Assembly (NCBI RefSeq): GCF_000969985.1
Contig: NZ_CP009526.1
Coordinates: 4,154,001-4,218,000 of the forward strand
DNA: 64,000 bases
Origin: Methanosarcina barkeri str. Wiesmoor
GTDB lineage: Archaea > Halobacteriota > Methanosarcinia > Methanosarcinales > Methanosarcinaceae
Direction: 5' to 3'
Below the pieces are notes generated by a model, which worked only from the letters and a program-made list of their open reading frames with translations, searched no databases and was not told the DNA's origin. How positions within the stretch are numbered: position 1 is the stretch's first letter; every line of letters starts with the position of its first letter. Made by a program: the position numbers and the translations under genes. This document shows, one piece after another, positions 1 through 9,946 of this stretch.

Positions 1-65
1 TGAATACCAGCATATCCATATCAGCTGTCACTTCCTTTATCATTTAGGCTCGTACCATAAATGGC

Positions 66-88
66 ATTTTGGGACCTTCTCCCAAAAT
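66..88 (-). terminator. Hairpin downstream of the Nim-like gene
   Basis: A 9-bp perfect inverted repeat (ATTTTGGGA / TCCCAAAAT) with a 5-nt loop lies about 30 bp past the stop codon of the minus-strand flavoprotein gene. Its position suggests a transcription end or a 3' stabilising hairpin. Archaeal terminators are usually T-runs, so the role is inferred. Confidence 0.3.
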
Positions 89-117
89 ACCTTGCTTCGT
101 GTAACCTTAACATATAA

Positions 118-651
118 TTAGTGAATTTCCGATTTAAACAGTTTTTCAGATTCCACGGAGTTTTCTTTAGCTGTCATTCCCTGCGGTGTTATTTTATAAA
201 CCGAAACCGGATTTTCGTCAAGTGAAGAGCGATACTTTTCAATAAAATTGCTGGTTAAAGAATTACTGTAATATTCTGGCATATATTTATCAACCAGTTT
301 CTGGAGAGCTTCAGCAGCTTCTTCGAAGTCGGTTACTTTTTCTGCCTTTCCAAAAAGCATTACGCTCATATATGCCGTATCAACATGGCAGGGTACAGGA
401 TCAATTACAGTGCCATGCTCCTGATATATTGTGAAACAAACAGGTGGACTTTGGGAAAGAATATCTTCTTTTTTACCAGAACCCATACCATGAAAGTAAA
501 CTGAACCTTTGTGCCACACATAATTTGTTGGAACAGCATAAGGAAAATTACCGTTTACCATTCCCAGCACACCTGTTCTTTCCTGCAAAAGAAAATTTTC
601 TATTTTCTCTTTGTCCGTGCAGTCTCTTTGCGTATATCGAACCTGATCCAT
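118..651 (-). CDS. Pyridoxamine 5'-phosphate oxidase-like (Nim-type) flavoprotein
   Basis: A 177-residue cytosolic protein of the FMN-binding split-barrel superfamily, closest in pattern to nitroimidazole-resistance (NimA-like) proteins. The N-terminal region has the typical 'GVLGMVNGNFPYAVPTNYV' first strands and the 'YFHGMGSGKK' turn of this family. The middle carries the CHVDTAYMSVMLFGKA strand pair. The ATG at 651 is preferred over one at 681 because an AGGGTG ribosome site lies 8 nt upstream of it. The gene stands alone, with a hairpin just after its stop. The substrate cannot be read from sequence; family members reduce or bind flavin-linked small molecules. A second split-barrel protein of another subfamily lies at 32171-32575. 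Confidence 0.8.
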   Translation of the reverse strand: MDQVRYTQRDCTDKEKIENFLLQERTGVLGMVNGNFPYAVPTNYVWHKGSVYFHGMGSGKKEDILSQSPPVCFTIYQEHGTVIDPVPCHVDTAYMSVMLFGKAEKVTDFEEAAEALQKLVDKYMPEYYSNSLTSNFIEKYRSSLDENPVSVYKITPQGMTAKENSVESEKLFKSEIH

Positions 652-897
652 TAGAAAACACCCTATCTTTATACTTAGCATGATAATACAGAATAAAACT
701 GGCTCCCAATGCTCCTTTTGATTTTCTACTCCTTATCAAATTTAAGCCTTGTATGGCAATTCACTGATTAGTTTAGCGATGGTTTGAAAAACCATAGTTA
801 GGACAACCTTACTACCCAAGTTAATGACGAGATCGATAGTCAAAGAAAGGATAAAGTAGAGTACTTTCATTTATCTGTGCCTGTTATTCGAAGAATA

Positions 898-1164
898 TCA
901 TGTGTGTTTAGTTATGTAAAAATTATATTTAGTGAAGGTTAGTTGATTTTTTGTCCTTTGATATATCGATGCTTCCTTAGAGTATCCCATTATCGTATTT
1001 TGAGGTACACCGCCAAGTACTAAACGAGCACAGTCAGCTTTGGGGGTCACAGCCATGAATGAAAACATTTTTTCCATGATAATATGCCATAGCTGCTGCA
1101 GTATTTTGTTGAGTGGTGAATTATCCAATGCCACCTTTCCATAAAAAGCAATTTTTCGGATCAT
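898..1164 (-). pseudogene. nifH/vnfH-like 5' fragment, frameshifted
   Basis: The reading starts MIRKIAFYGK, the standard start of nitrogenase iron protein (NifH). It then leaves frame where the P-loop should be. A one-base shift restores GGIG, a stop codon in place of the P-loop lysine, then TTQQNTAAAMAYYHGK and FIHGCDP. A second shift after an extra C returns to PKADCARLVLGG and PQNTI. The similarity stops at about NifH residue 70, followed by unrelated codons up to a stop. With two frameshifts, a lost P-loop and no remaining three quarters of the gene, it is a relic. No nif neighbours are present. A different NifH relic is at 53788-53958. Confidence 0.75.
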
Positions 1165-1569
1165 TGGCACTCTTTAAATATTCATAATAATTATTACAAA
1201 ATTCACTTATTTCAGCATTTTATTTTGAGCAACTACTTATTCTAAACAAGTAACAAGTTTCTTTTATGCAGCTTACTCCAGTTCCAGGCCTCCTATATTG
1301 TGTCAGATAACTTTATTTTAGACGAATATAATATAATATAGGAATACACTAACCTAGTTCCGATTTGATAATATAAATAATTATTGGGTATAAAAAATAA
1401 GGACTTTATAGAGCAAGAGTACTCATGCCTGGCAAAGTTATGAGTGAGCGTAATAATGGGACTCTATAAGTTATAACTAAAGAAATAACATAAGTTTTAG
1501 TGGATAATTTACATCCACATCTTTTCAAAAGGTATGCATTTTCCAGAAAAACATTATTTCCTGCCGTTA

Positions 1570-1582
1570 AGTATTTAAAAGA
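1570..1582 (+). promoter_or_regulatory. Candidate box A of tRNA-Trp
   Basis: TATTTAAAA lies about 30-38 bp before the first base of the tRNA, a fitting distance for an archaeal TATA box giving a short 5' leader. Assigned by position and composition only. Confidence 0.4.
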
Positions 1583-1609
1583 GAACAGATATTTGAGTAT
1601 CCTTGTAAA

Positions 1610-1801
1610 GGGGCTGTGGCCTAGCCCGGCATGGCGATGGGCTCCAGCGGATAAATGATGAACAACGGGTATACTGAATCTTTCCCGACGGGGCAAGATA
1701 ATGAGGAACCGTTGGAGCACTGATAGATGCTCACCAGAAAACTGTATAAGCAGTTGTTCGGAGATACCCGTCGATCGTGAGTTCGAATCTCACCAGCCCC
1801 A
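1610..1801 (+). tRNA. tRNA-Trp (CCA) with a 118-nt intron
   Basis: The acceptor arms GGGGCTG (1610-1616) and CAGCCCC (1794-1800) pair perfectly and A73 is at 1801; the CCA tail is not encoded. The D arm GCC...GGC and a TTCGAAT T loop are present. The anticodon stem ATGGG pairs with CCCGT, giving a loop with anticodon CCA at 1644-1646. The exons are interrupted after G37 (1647), and the second exon resumes at A38 (1766). The intron boundary follows from restoring a 7-nt loop; the bulge-helix-bulge was not modelled in detail. Intron-bearing tRNA-Trp is the norm in Euryarchaeota. Confidence 0.93.
1648..1765 (+). ncRNA. Box C/D guide RNA inside the tRNA-Trp intron
   Basis: The intron holds box C ATGATGA (1655-1661), box D' CTGA (1674-1677), a C'-like ATGAGGA (1701-1707) and box D CTGA (1720-1723). 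The guide before box D pairs with the anticodon loop, and by the N+5 rule points at C34. The guide before D' pairs with ATACCCGT at the exon 2 junction and points at C39. This matches the known scheme in Haloferax, where the intron directs 2'-O-methylation of positions 34 and 39 of its own tRNA. About 40 nt after box D have no assigned role. Confidence 0.85.
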
Positions 1802-2150
1802 CGTTTTTTCTTTAATTTTGCTTCTTTATATATATTCTTATAAGACTCTTCTCCATACACGCTTTTTAGTGTTCCCTTTTACACTTATTCATTTTAGTCT
1901 TCATGTAATCTATTTTACCGTTCCCCTTTGTACTGATAATTTAATCACTCCTTTTTATACTTATTCGCTTAACACTTAACTACTAATCCGACACTCAAGA
2001 ATCTAATATTTTTATACCTGAAGACGAGGAAAGTTTTAAGAAGTAATACTTTCACGTAACTTCCCCAATGGTTAATAACCTGCAAATCCAATTTTCTTCT
2101 AGCTGCTTAAATCTGCTCAGACCTGCTCAACAGCAAGCGAGGTTCTTATT

Positions 2151-2915
2151 TTGAGACGCGAAAAAGAAGAAATAGCTGTCCTTGTCAGAGCCACTCCTGA
2201 AAAAAGCAAAAAAGATGGGGATGGACATGCCGTTGGAGTTATCGGCATCAATAAACATGGCGAACTGCTCAGGCTCTACCCCCTGGGATTCAGATACGGA
2301 GAAGGGCTGGTTGATTTCCAAAAGAATGACCTGCTTGAGGTCACGGTTACTAAACCTGAGCACGATGTCAGGTGGGAGAGCAGGAAAGTTCTCAGTCATA
2401 TGAACCTGGAAAACCCCCTTAAAGAAAGGAAAATAAAGGAGCTTACCCTGCCGCTCGTAACGTCTATTGAAAAGCTAAATCTCGAAGGAGCAAGTCTTGG
2501 AGTGGTAAAGCCAGAAATCCTGGATTTCGAGATAAAGGTTAACAGCACTGAGGCTTATGACCGGCAGCAGTATTTTAACCTCATAGGAGATTTTCTGGAA
2601 AAAGGGGAAAAATCCGCCCGAATGCCCGTCGAGATAAGGTTTTTCTTCAGATGTAAGGGAGAAGAGGCCTGCAGGGGGCATAAAATAATCCTGCTCGACT
2701 GGGAATTCAATGAAATCGTACGGAACATTATAAGGAATGAACAGGAACCGACAGCCATAGAAAGGAAAATAGAAGAGTATTTTTCGAACCTCATGAAAGA
2801 AAAGGAACTTTACTTTATCATGGGGACACATTTCACGTATGGGACCTGGATGATAACAGGGCTTTTCTGCCCGGAGAAAAACGGCAAGTTCCGGAGCAGT
2901 CTTTCCGGATTTTAA
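2151..2915 (+). CDS. Conserved hypothetical protein, 254 residues
   Basis: I do not recognise the family. The N-terminus (IAVLVRATPEKSKKDGDGH...GVIGINKHGELLRLYPLGFRY) looks like a small beta-barrel. A second part around residue 165 has FFRCKGEEACRGHKIILLDWEFNE, with two cysteines and a histidine that could bind metal. The C-terminus ends in a compact FIMGTHFTYGTWMITGLF segment. The start is TTG, chosen because a GCGAGG ribosome site lies 9 nt upstream. No signal peptide or membrane segment is seen. The gene stands alone, with a minisatellite 76 bp downstream. Soluble and probably nucleic-acid related, but that is a guess. Confidence 0.7.
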   Translation: MRREKEEIAVLVRATPEKSKKDGDGHAVGVIGINKHGELLRLYPLGFRYGEGLVDFQKNDLLEVTVTKPEHDVRWESRKVLSHMNLENPLKERKIKELTLPLVTSIEKLNLEGASLGVVKPEILDFEIKVNSTEAYDRQQYFNLIGDFLEKGEKSARMPVEIRFFFRCKGEEACRGHKIILLDWEFNEIVRNIIRNEQEPTAIERKIEEYFSNLMKEKELYFIMGTHFTYGTWMITGLFCPEKNGKFRSSLSGF

Positions 2916-2990
2916 AAACAACATGAGAAAAGAAAAATTGGTTAGAAAGTTAGAAATAATGAAGAAAAGATTGATCTAAAACACGCTCTA

Positions 2991-3171
2991 AACTCAATTA
3001 TTAACCTAACTCAATTATTAACCTAACTCAATTATTAACCTAACTCAATTATTAACCTAACTCAATTATTAACCTAACTCAATTATTAACCTAACCAAAT
3101 AATTAACCTAACTTAATTATTAACCTAACTTAATTATTAACCTAACTCAATTATTAACCTAACTTAGTTAT
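2991..3171. repeat. 17-bp minisatellite, ten copies plus a partial
   Basis: The unit AACTCAATTATTAACCT is repeated head to tail ten times, with C/T changes at one position, one copy diverged to AACCAAATAATTAACCT, and a degenerate eleventh copy. The array runs into the last codons of the aminotransferase gene, whose stop is at 3168. There are no unique spacers, so it is not CRISPR. Confidence 0.95.
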
Positions 3172-4364
3172 AGAATTTCTAACCCTTCAAGCTCTTTTTC
3201 CAAAAAAGCTTCCAACCTGTCCATACCTTCTTTTATGTTTTCGATGCTGTTAGCATAGGAGAAACGAAGATAACCTTCAGCCCCGTTTCCGAAATCGATT
3301 CCGGGTGTAACTGCAACGCCGGCTTCGTTAAGGATACGGCGGCTCATTTCCAGGGAGTCAGGGCCGTACCTGCGAGCATCAGCGAGAACATAAAAGGCCC
3401 CCATCGGCTCTTTGCGGACTTCAAGGCCCATTCCGATAAGCCTTTTCAACATGTACTGGCGGCGTTTGTTGTAAGTATGGACCATCTCGTCGACGTGATC
3501 CTGCGGACCTTTAAGAGCTGCGATTCCTGCCTCCTGGACAAAGGAATTGGCGCAGATGAAAAAGTTCTGGTGAATTTTCTGAATTGCACGAACGCATTCA
3601 GGAGGACAGATAATATAGCCGAGCCTCCAGCCGGTCATAGCATATAATTTGGAAAAGCCATTAAGGACAAAGGCGTTCTTTGTGTATTCCAGAATAGTAT
3701 GCTCGTCCCCGCCATAAATCAAACCCTGGTATATCTCGTCAGAAACAATAGGAATTCTTTTTTCATCCGCGATCTTGGCAAGTCCCTGTAAGTTTTCCGG
3801 AGACATGACATGCCCTCCAGGATTTGAAGGACTATTAATCAGGATAGCTTTTGTATTAGGGCTCAAGCACTGCCTTACAGTTTTCGGTTCTAGGGCAAAC
3901 CCGTTTGTTTCACTCGTGTAAACAAAAACAGGAGTTCCACCCAGGTATTTCACGAAGTTCGGATAGCAGGCATAATGGGGGTTCGACATTATGACTTCGT
4001 CCATTTTCTCAAGCAGAGCCATAAAAACAATCAAAAGAGCCGGACTTGTGCCGGATGTTACAATCACCTGATCCGGACTCAGTTCGACTCCGAACTTCTG
4101 CTGGTAAGATTCGACTATTGCCTCTCTGAGCGAAGGAAGTCCCTGACTGTGAGTGTATTTTGTGGCTCCCCGGCCAATAGCAGCACAAGCAGCGTCACAG
4201 ATATGGGGAGCTGTAGGGAAATCAGGCTCTCCTACCTCAAGGTGGATTATGTGTCTTCCCTCAGCTTCCAGAGCCTGGGCACTTTCCAGCACTTCCATCA
4301 CATAGAAAGGGGGGATATCTTCAGATTTTTTTGATAAGACGCATTCGGAATTTATTGAAAACAT
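3168..4364 (-). CDS. Class I PLP-dependent aminotransferase (aspartate aminotransferase family)
   Basis: A 398-residue fold-type I aminotransferase that moves an amino group between an amino acid and a 2-oxoacid. Visible family marks are LEVGEPDF near the N-terminus, NSPSNPGG, SDEIYQGL and the PLP lysine in FSKLYAMTGWRLGY (Lys239 from this start). A substrate-carboxylate arginine lies in the C-terminal GYLRFSYA segment. The ATG at 4364 has an AGAAGG ribosome site 6 nt upstream and is preferred to a TTG at 4385. The length is normal for the family. Exact substrate (aspartate, alanine, aromatic) cannot be told apart here. The gene is monocistronic, and its 3' end overlaps a minisatellite. Confidence 0.9.
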   Translation of the reverse strand: MFSINSECVLSKKSEDIPPFYVMEVLESAQALEAEGRHIIHLEVGEPDFPTAPHICDAACAAIGRGATKYTHSQGLPSLREAIVESYQQKFGVELSPDQVIVTSGTSPALLIVFMALLEKMDEVIMSNPHYACYPNFVKYLGGTPVFVYTSETNGFALEPKTVRQCLSPNTKAILINSPSNPGGHVMSPENLQGLAKIADEKRIPIVSDEIYQGLIYGGDEHTILEYTKNAFVLNGFSKLYAMTGWRLGYIICPPECVRAIQKIHQNFFICANSFVQEAGIAALKGPQDHVDEMVHTYNKRRQYMLKRLIGMGLEVRKEPMGAFYVLADARRYGPDSLEMSRRILNEAGVAVTPGIDFGNGAEGYLRFSYANSIENIKEGMDRLEAFLEKELEGLEIL

Positions 4365-4634
4365 AGAAGACCTTCTGAAAATCAATTATTGTGAGAGGAG
4401 CTAAAGTAAAAGCAAGTAACACCGTTGATGTTATATATGGAACTGCGTATGCTTTCAAGATTTAAATATTCTGTGGGAAAAAAACAGAACCAGACCTGAG
4501 AAAACAGAAAGAAAAAAAACTAAACCCTGAGAAGCCTGAAAGGGAAAAATGGTAACTCCTGAGAAAACAGAAAGAAAAAATTAATTCCTGGCATGAAATT
4601 AGTTTATAAGACCGAAAACAGTTTATAGGATAGC

Positions 4635-5276
4635 TTAATTTCTTGGCATGACTTTTTCGAGAATTTTCATATCCTGGTCACTCCAACCCTGGCTTTCAAG
4701 TGTTTTCGCAAAATCTCGCTGGAAAACCTTGAACTTTTCAAGATTTTCAGGAATAATATTAAGGAAGTCATAGTCCCCATATGCCCCTGCAAAAAAGGAA
4801 GAAACCGTTTCTTCAAGCTTTTCCTCTATTCTCTGGGGATACCAGAACCCATCCCGTGAGAGCAAGACAAGGTTCGGATCGGGAACCGGTACATCGTCCG
4901 AGTAAATAAAAAACCCTATAGAAACTTCTTCCCCGTATTTTGCAAGAACCAGTTTATTCTCAAACCCGGATTTCTGAAGCTTAAGGAACCATTCCCCCTT
5001 TAAAAGATCAGCAACTTCATTGATAACCCCATGGGCCCTGAGTATCTTTTCTGCCACCTGCTGTATCTCCAGGATGAAGTTTTTACGTTGCTCTTCAGGC
5101 ATCTCAAGACAGGACATACAGCCTTCACCGGCCGGAACTCCAGCATACTGAACCTCCTCGTTACCGAGTTTTTTCGGTTCTTTGGCATTTTCTTCAGATT
5201 CTTTTCCGGTCTCCCGCTGAACATCGGGAACAATCTGCCATATCTTATTTTCAGGATCTTCTACCGTAACTCGCAC
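4635..5276 (-). CDS. Hypothetical protein with CMSC motif
   Basis: A protein of up to 213 residues that I do not recognise. Residues 1-50 are charged and low-complexity (KESEENAKEPKKLGNEE). The globular part starts near GCMSCLEMPEEQRK and ends in the GWSDQDMKILEKVMPR helix. The middle contains alternating strands and a FFAGAYGDYDFLNII segment. The CxxC may be structural or bind metal. The start is uncertain: the GTG at 5276 has no clear ribosome site, and a TATA-like CTATATAC lies only about 10 bp upstream, so translation may begin later, for example at the Met of MSCLEM. No signal peptide or membrane helix is seen. Confidence 0.55.
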   Translation of the reverse strand: MRVTVEDPENKIWQIVPDVQRETGKESEENAKEPKKLGNEEVQYAGVPAGEGCMSCLEMPEEQRKNFILEIQQVAEKILRAHGVINEVADLLKGEWFLKLQKSGFENKLVLAKYGEEVSIGFFIYSDDVPVPDPNLVLLSRDGFWYPQRIEEKLEETVSSFFAGAYGDYDFLNIIPENLEKFKVFQRDFAKTLESQGWSDQDMKILEKVMPRN

Positions 5277-5331
5277 CCCATACAGTATATAGTGACCACT
5301 CGTGAACTACCTTTCCCTATCTGATCCGGCT

Positions 5332-5628
5332 TCACCAGATCATCTGAGTGAGAGGCTTCCCAAAGGCCATTAGGCTCAAAAAGAGATACCTAATGTTCCT
5401 TTCCTTCATTCCCCTCTCTACCGAGAGCGAGTCCAGAGGCTCTACCCCGCGTTCCACGGGTGAAGAAATGTCAAAGTGAGATATGAGCGTGATATACTTG
5501 AGATGCGTATAGCTTCTACCTTTCCGTAGCTTGAATTTCCCAATCCCTTTGGGTATTTCCAAAACAGCTACCCTGTTCTCCAACTCCTCAGCTTGGTTTT
5601 CGCATTTTGGTTGTGGTGTCAGTAGCAT
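5332..5628 (-). pseudogene. Possible TnpB (IS200/IS605 type) C-terminal fragment
   Basis: The 98-codon frame contains ISSPVERGVEPLDSLSVERG followed by a short hydrophobic tail. To me this resembles the C-terminal tail that follows the zinc ribbon in Methanosarcina TnpB proteins. There is no zinc ribbon, no RuvC part and no recognisable element end next to it. The first 50 codons have no clear similarity. It may equally be a chance frame. A weak call from remembered family appearance, not from alignment. Confidence 0.3.
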
Positions 5629-5784
5629 ATATTATTAGACGGTAAAGTAGAAATAGCCACGCAGAACCAATAACGGAAGAAGGTGAGGAAGTTGACGGCT
5701 CTCATCCCTCCCTGTCCGATCCGGAAAACCGGATCTACCGAGGAAGGGTCTTCTCGCCTTCAGAAGATAAATATTAGGTACTGC

Positions 5785-5906
5785 AAGCCTTTTCAAAAAA
5801 GGCTTGACCGAAAACTCCAGCAACAATATGGTCGGCTTGATCACAACCCTTTTGAAAAAAGGCTTGACCGAAAACTCCAGCAACAATATGGTCGACATGA
5901 TCAAAC
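5785..5906. repeat. Two tandem 60-bp copies of a palindromic intergenic repeat
   Basis: The two copies are 60 bp apart and nearly identical. Each begins with CCTTTT(C/G)AAAAAAGG, a short palindrome, followed by CTTGACCGAAAACTCCAGC. The same palindrome-plus-GACCGAAAA core recurs near 38711-38870 and 46104-46245, so this looks like a dispersed REP-like family. Confidence 0.8.
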
Positions 5907-5938
5907 AGTGCAACGGTTGGGCTCAACGGTCGAAGTGG

Positions 5939-6766
5939 TTACTTTAAGTATTCGGCTCTTCTGAAGAGGTTTTCAGGGGAACGGTCCACCTCGTCACAGA
6001 TTATCCTGTGGGGAATTGAGCTAGGAAGAATGGAACAGGTTTGATTGTCTGTGCCCCGAAGTCCCCAGGTTTCATCCGTGAGCAGGAAATAGGAGTTTTC
6101 AAGCCTGACACCTTTTGCCTCCAGCGAGGAGAGAAAACGCGGATCAGACAGATCTTTCCTTATTTCTTCTGCGACTTTTACCTGCGTGCCCAAACCTCCT
6201 TTTTTTATTAAATAAAACCGGTCACTCGAAAGAATTTTCTCCATTGTACGGATAATCAGCCTGTAGCAGGTCTTTTTATTCGTGGATTTTTCTTCGACTT
6301 TCTCAAGATAAAGGATATTACGCCCATTATGGGCAATATCGGAAAGAATGTCTTCTCTCCGGGAAAAAGACTCCACCTCACAGGTGGGAATATTCAGGAA
6401 AAATACAGGAAATTTTTTAGATAAACTGTCTGCAATTGCCTGATTTACCTTTTCGCGTGGAATATACTCAAAACTAATGCTGAGTTCCGGAAATTTCTTT
6501 TCAATTTCCGGCCTTTTCTTCTGAAAAACTTTTACAGCCTCAGTAGAATCATTATAAATGGTAATGTCCCTGTCACCTTTGGAAAAAATATTAGAAAGGG
6601 TTACAGCGAAAGAAAGGGCCGTAAGTTCACAGTCAAGGTTATTTTTAGGGACACCGGGAACCTTTGTTGTAGACTGGTGGATCTGCTTGCCGTCCCGGAG
6701 CACAATACAACCAATATAAGAGTCTTCGCCTTCATTAAATGAAGAATCACAGTAAACCTCAAACAT
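5939..6766 (-). CDS. RNase H-like domain protein
   Basis: A roughly 275-residue protein with an N-terminal ribonuclease H-like fold. The four expected acidic catalytic positions are all visible: Asp in VYCDSSFNEG, Glu in NNLDCELTAL, Asp in IYNDSTEAV and Asp in QAIADSLSKK, in the order and spacing of RNase HI. The remaining 150 residues do not match a domain I know, with IRTMEKILSSDRFYLI and LLTDETWGLRGTDN among the clearest segments. The start is set at the second Met (MFEVYCD) because the fold begins there; an ATG 33 nt upstream is also open. Probably cleaves or binds RNA/DNA hybrids or structured nucleic acid, but the target is unknown. Confidence 0.7.
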   Translation of the reverse strand: MFEVYCDSSFNEGEDSYIGCIVLRDGKQIHQSTTKVPGVPKNNLDCELTALSFAVTLSNIFSKGDRDITIYNDSTEAVKVFQKKRPEIEKKFPELSISFEYIPREKVNQAIADSLSKKFPVFFLNIPTCEVESFSRREDILSDIAHNGRNILYLEKVEEKSTNKKTCYRLIIRTMEKILSSDRFYLIKKGGLGTQVKVAEEIRKDLSDPRFLSSLEAKGVRLENSYFLLTDETWGLRGTDNQTCSILPSSIPHRIICDEVDRSPENLFRRAEYLK

Positions 6767-6799
6767 ACTTATTTTCACCTGTTCAGTAGAAGATTCCAT

Positions 6800-7121
6800 T
6801 GCAATCTGGACTAGAATATAGAGTAAATGTATAAACAGTAATCCTACCAGATGGACTACAAGATGGCAAATTAATAGTTATGGCTATTGATAAAATATGA
6901 TATTAGAAATATATAACTCATAAGTAAAATAAAAAATCAGGCAAAGAGAAGATAAGCGGGAAGAAAAGTCAGGAAAGGAAAAAAGAAAGCAAGGAAGAGA
7001 GGAAGAGAGCAAATAAGAGTAAAAAACAAAGAATGGGAAAAAGAAGTAAAAAGAAGTGAGGAAAGGGAAAAAAAGCAAGGAAAAGTAAAAAGAACAAAAA
7101 AGAAAAAGGAAAAAGCTAAAA
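6800..7121. other. Gene-free 322 bp with a long purine tract
   Basis: From about 6945 to 7118 the plus strand is almost all A and G, with only scattered pyrimidines. No gene, tandem unit or hairpin is evident. It lies directly past the 3' end of groEL, so its transcript would be pyrimidine-rich and could act as a U-rich termination region on the minus strand. Confidence 0.6.
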
Positions 7122-8738
<1,617 letters not shown>

Positions 8739-8854
8739 TCACCTGGATTAAAATCAAATTATTTCCCTAATCAAATTTAATATAACCTTAAGTTCCATGA
8801 ACCAAATCTGAACATACTTTTATCTATGTTCGTCAGGATCGACCTCGTTCAACA

Positions 8855-9133
8855 TTATTCTTCAGCAATTGTTGCCAGAATATCCTTGAAGTCGACAAAA
8901 ATGTACTTTTCATCGTCAATTTCAATTTCGTCTGACTGATATCCCCCGTAGATCACATGGTCACCTTTCTTCAGGGGAAGCTCCTTTCCATCTTCAAAAG
9001 TCCCTACCGAAATAACAATACCTTCCTTTTTCTCCTGCCGTGCAGACTCCGGGATATAGATCCCGCCTTTTGTTACTTCTTGTTTCTTCTGGTGCTTAAG
9101 CAAGACTCGTTCGCCAATAGGTTTGATAATCAC
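8855..9133 (-). CDS. groS: Co-chaperonin GroES
   Basis: The 92-residue heptameric lid of GroEL. Clear marks are IIKPIGERVLLK at the N-terminus, the mobile loop (KQEVTKGGIYIPESA) and the KKGDHVIYGGY strand. The start codon is GTG, with AAGGAGG 10 nt upstream. It precedes groEL in the usual order. The 237-bp region to the divergent HTH gene holds an AGCGC-tcat-GCGCT dyad (9224-9237) and AT-rich stretches that probably include both promoters. I could not fix the groES TATA box. Confidence 0.96.
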   Translation of the reverse strand: MIIKPIGERVLLKHQKKQEVTKGGIYIPESARQEKKEGIVISVGTFEDGKELPLKKGDHVIYGGYQSDEIEIDDEKYIFVDFKDILATIAEE

Positions 9134-9337
9134 TTTATTGTTCCTCCTTATGTGTAAGTGACCCCATGTTAGCTGAATATTAACTGGTAGCTATGAGTCA
9201 TTATGGGATTGATCAATATATTGAGCGCTCATGCGCTTGACTATCTGCATATAATGCGGAACTCATATTTAAAAATTACTGGAAAAATAAATACGATTCC
9301 CAAAAAATCGAAATGATATCGATAAAATACAAAGAAA

Positions 9338-9348
9338 TTATATATAGG
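9338..9348 (+). promoter_or_regulatory. TATA box of the HTH gene
   Basis: TTATATATAGG is centred about 28 bp before the ATG at 9371. An archaeal start about 25 bp downstream would give an almost leaderless mRNA, which agrees with the absence of a ribosome site. Confidence 0.5.
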
Positions 9349-9370
9349 AAATATTCTAAAATATACACTG

Positions 9371-9778
9371 ATGGTTCAACAGATAATCCTCAGATATCTT
9401 GAAAAACCGCACATCAAAAGTCTGGAAGACGACCTTTTATGGTTGTGCGATAGCTTTGGCTTTTCTTCGGGCAGGGATACGGAAAATACCGCTACCAGAA
9501 TCGTTTTTAGCCTGCTTGACAAACTCTCAAATGACCAAATAACTTCCTCAGAAGCCCTTGCTGAAGACCTTGAGATAAAAATATCCAGAGTAAACCATCA
9601 CCTCAGGAATCTTAATGACTCGGGTCTCCTTTACAGAAAAAAACGCCTGGTATATCTGCGCGGGGGAAGCCTGAAAGCTGCAGTAAAAGAAATGAGAAAA
9701 GACTCGGAAAGAATATTCGACGAGCTCGAAAGCATAGCTGAAGAAATAGATCTCAGGATAGGGATCAAAAATAGATGA
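9371..9778 (+). CDS. Winged-helix transcriptional regulator next to groES
   Basis: A 135-residue protein with an ArsR/MarR-like winged helix at about residues 45-100: SSEALAEDLEIKISRVNHHLRNL is the recognition region, followed by GLLYRKKRLVYLRGG as the wing. The C-terminus is a long charged helix, probably for dimerisation. The N-terminal 45 residues are helical without a known motif. It is divergently transcribed from groES-groEL with 237 bp between them, so it may sense stress and control the chaperonin genes or itself; that is inference from position only. Confidence 0.75.
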   Translation: MVQQIILRYLEKPHIKSLEDDLLWLCDSFGFSSGRDTENTATRIVFSLLDKLSNDQITSSEALAEDLEIKISRVNHHLRNLNDSGLLYRKKRLVYLRGGSLKAAVKEMRKDSERIFDELESIAEEIDLRIGIKNR

Positions 9779-9850
9779 GAAATTAAGATCGAAAGATCGA
9801 ACTAAAGAAGAAATCAATATTAATTGAACCAATAAATTAATTGAACCAAA

Positions 9851-9910
9851 GAAATTTGATGATAAAAACTTGGACCGGAAAAAATTTGATGATAAAAATT
9901 TGAACCGGAA
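9851..9910. repeat. Two 30-bp tandem copies
   Basis: AATTTGATGATAAAAA followed by (C/T)TTG(G/A)ACCGGAA occurs twice with exact 30-bp spacing between the HTH gene and the DUF362 gene. Similar TTGAACC words lie just before it. Confidence 0.75.
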
Positions 9911-9946
9911 AGAAATTCAACAATAAACTCATTTATTTCCTCAGCC

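Noticed and set aside
898-1170. Treating the 90-codon frame as an intact hypothetical gene
   Set aside because: Its start is NifH-like and the sensible reading requires two frame changes, so it is a relic.
2991-3171. CRISPR array
   Set aside because: The 17-bp units are directly adjacent with no unique spacers; it is a plain tandem repeat. The same holds for the arrays at 29490 and 37451.
5635-5913. Open frames over the palindromic repeat on both strands
   Set aside because: They only translate the repeated DNA, giving duplicated FEKRLDRKLQ-like peptides; no protein features.
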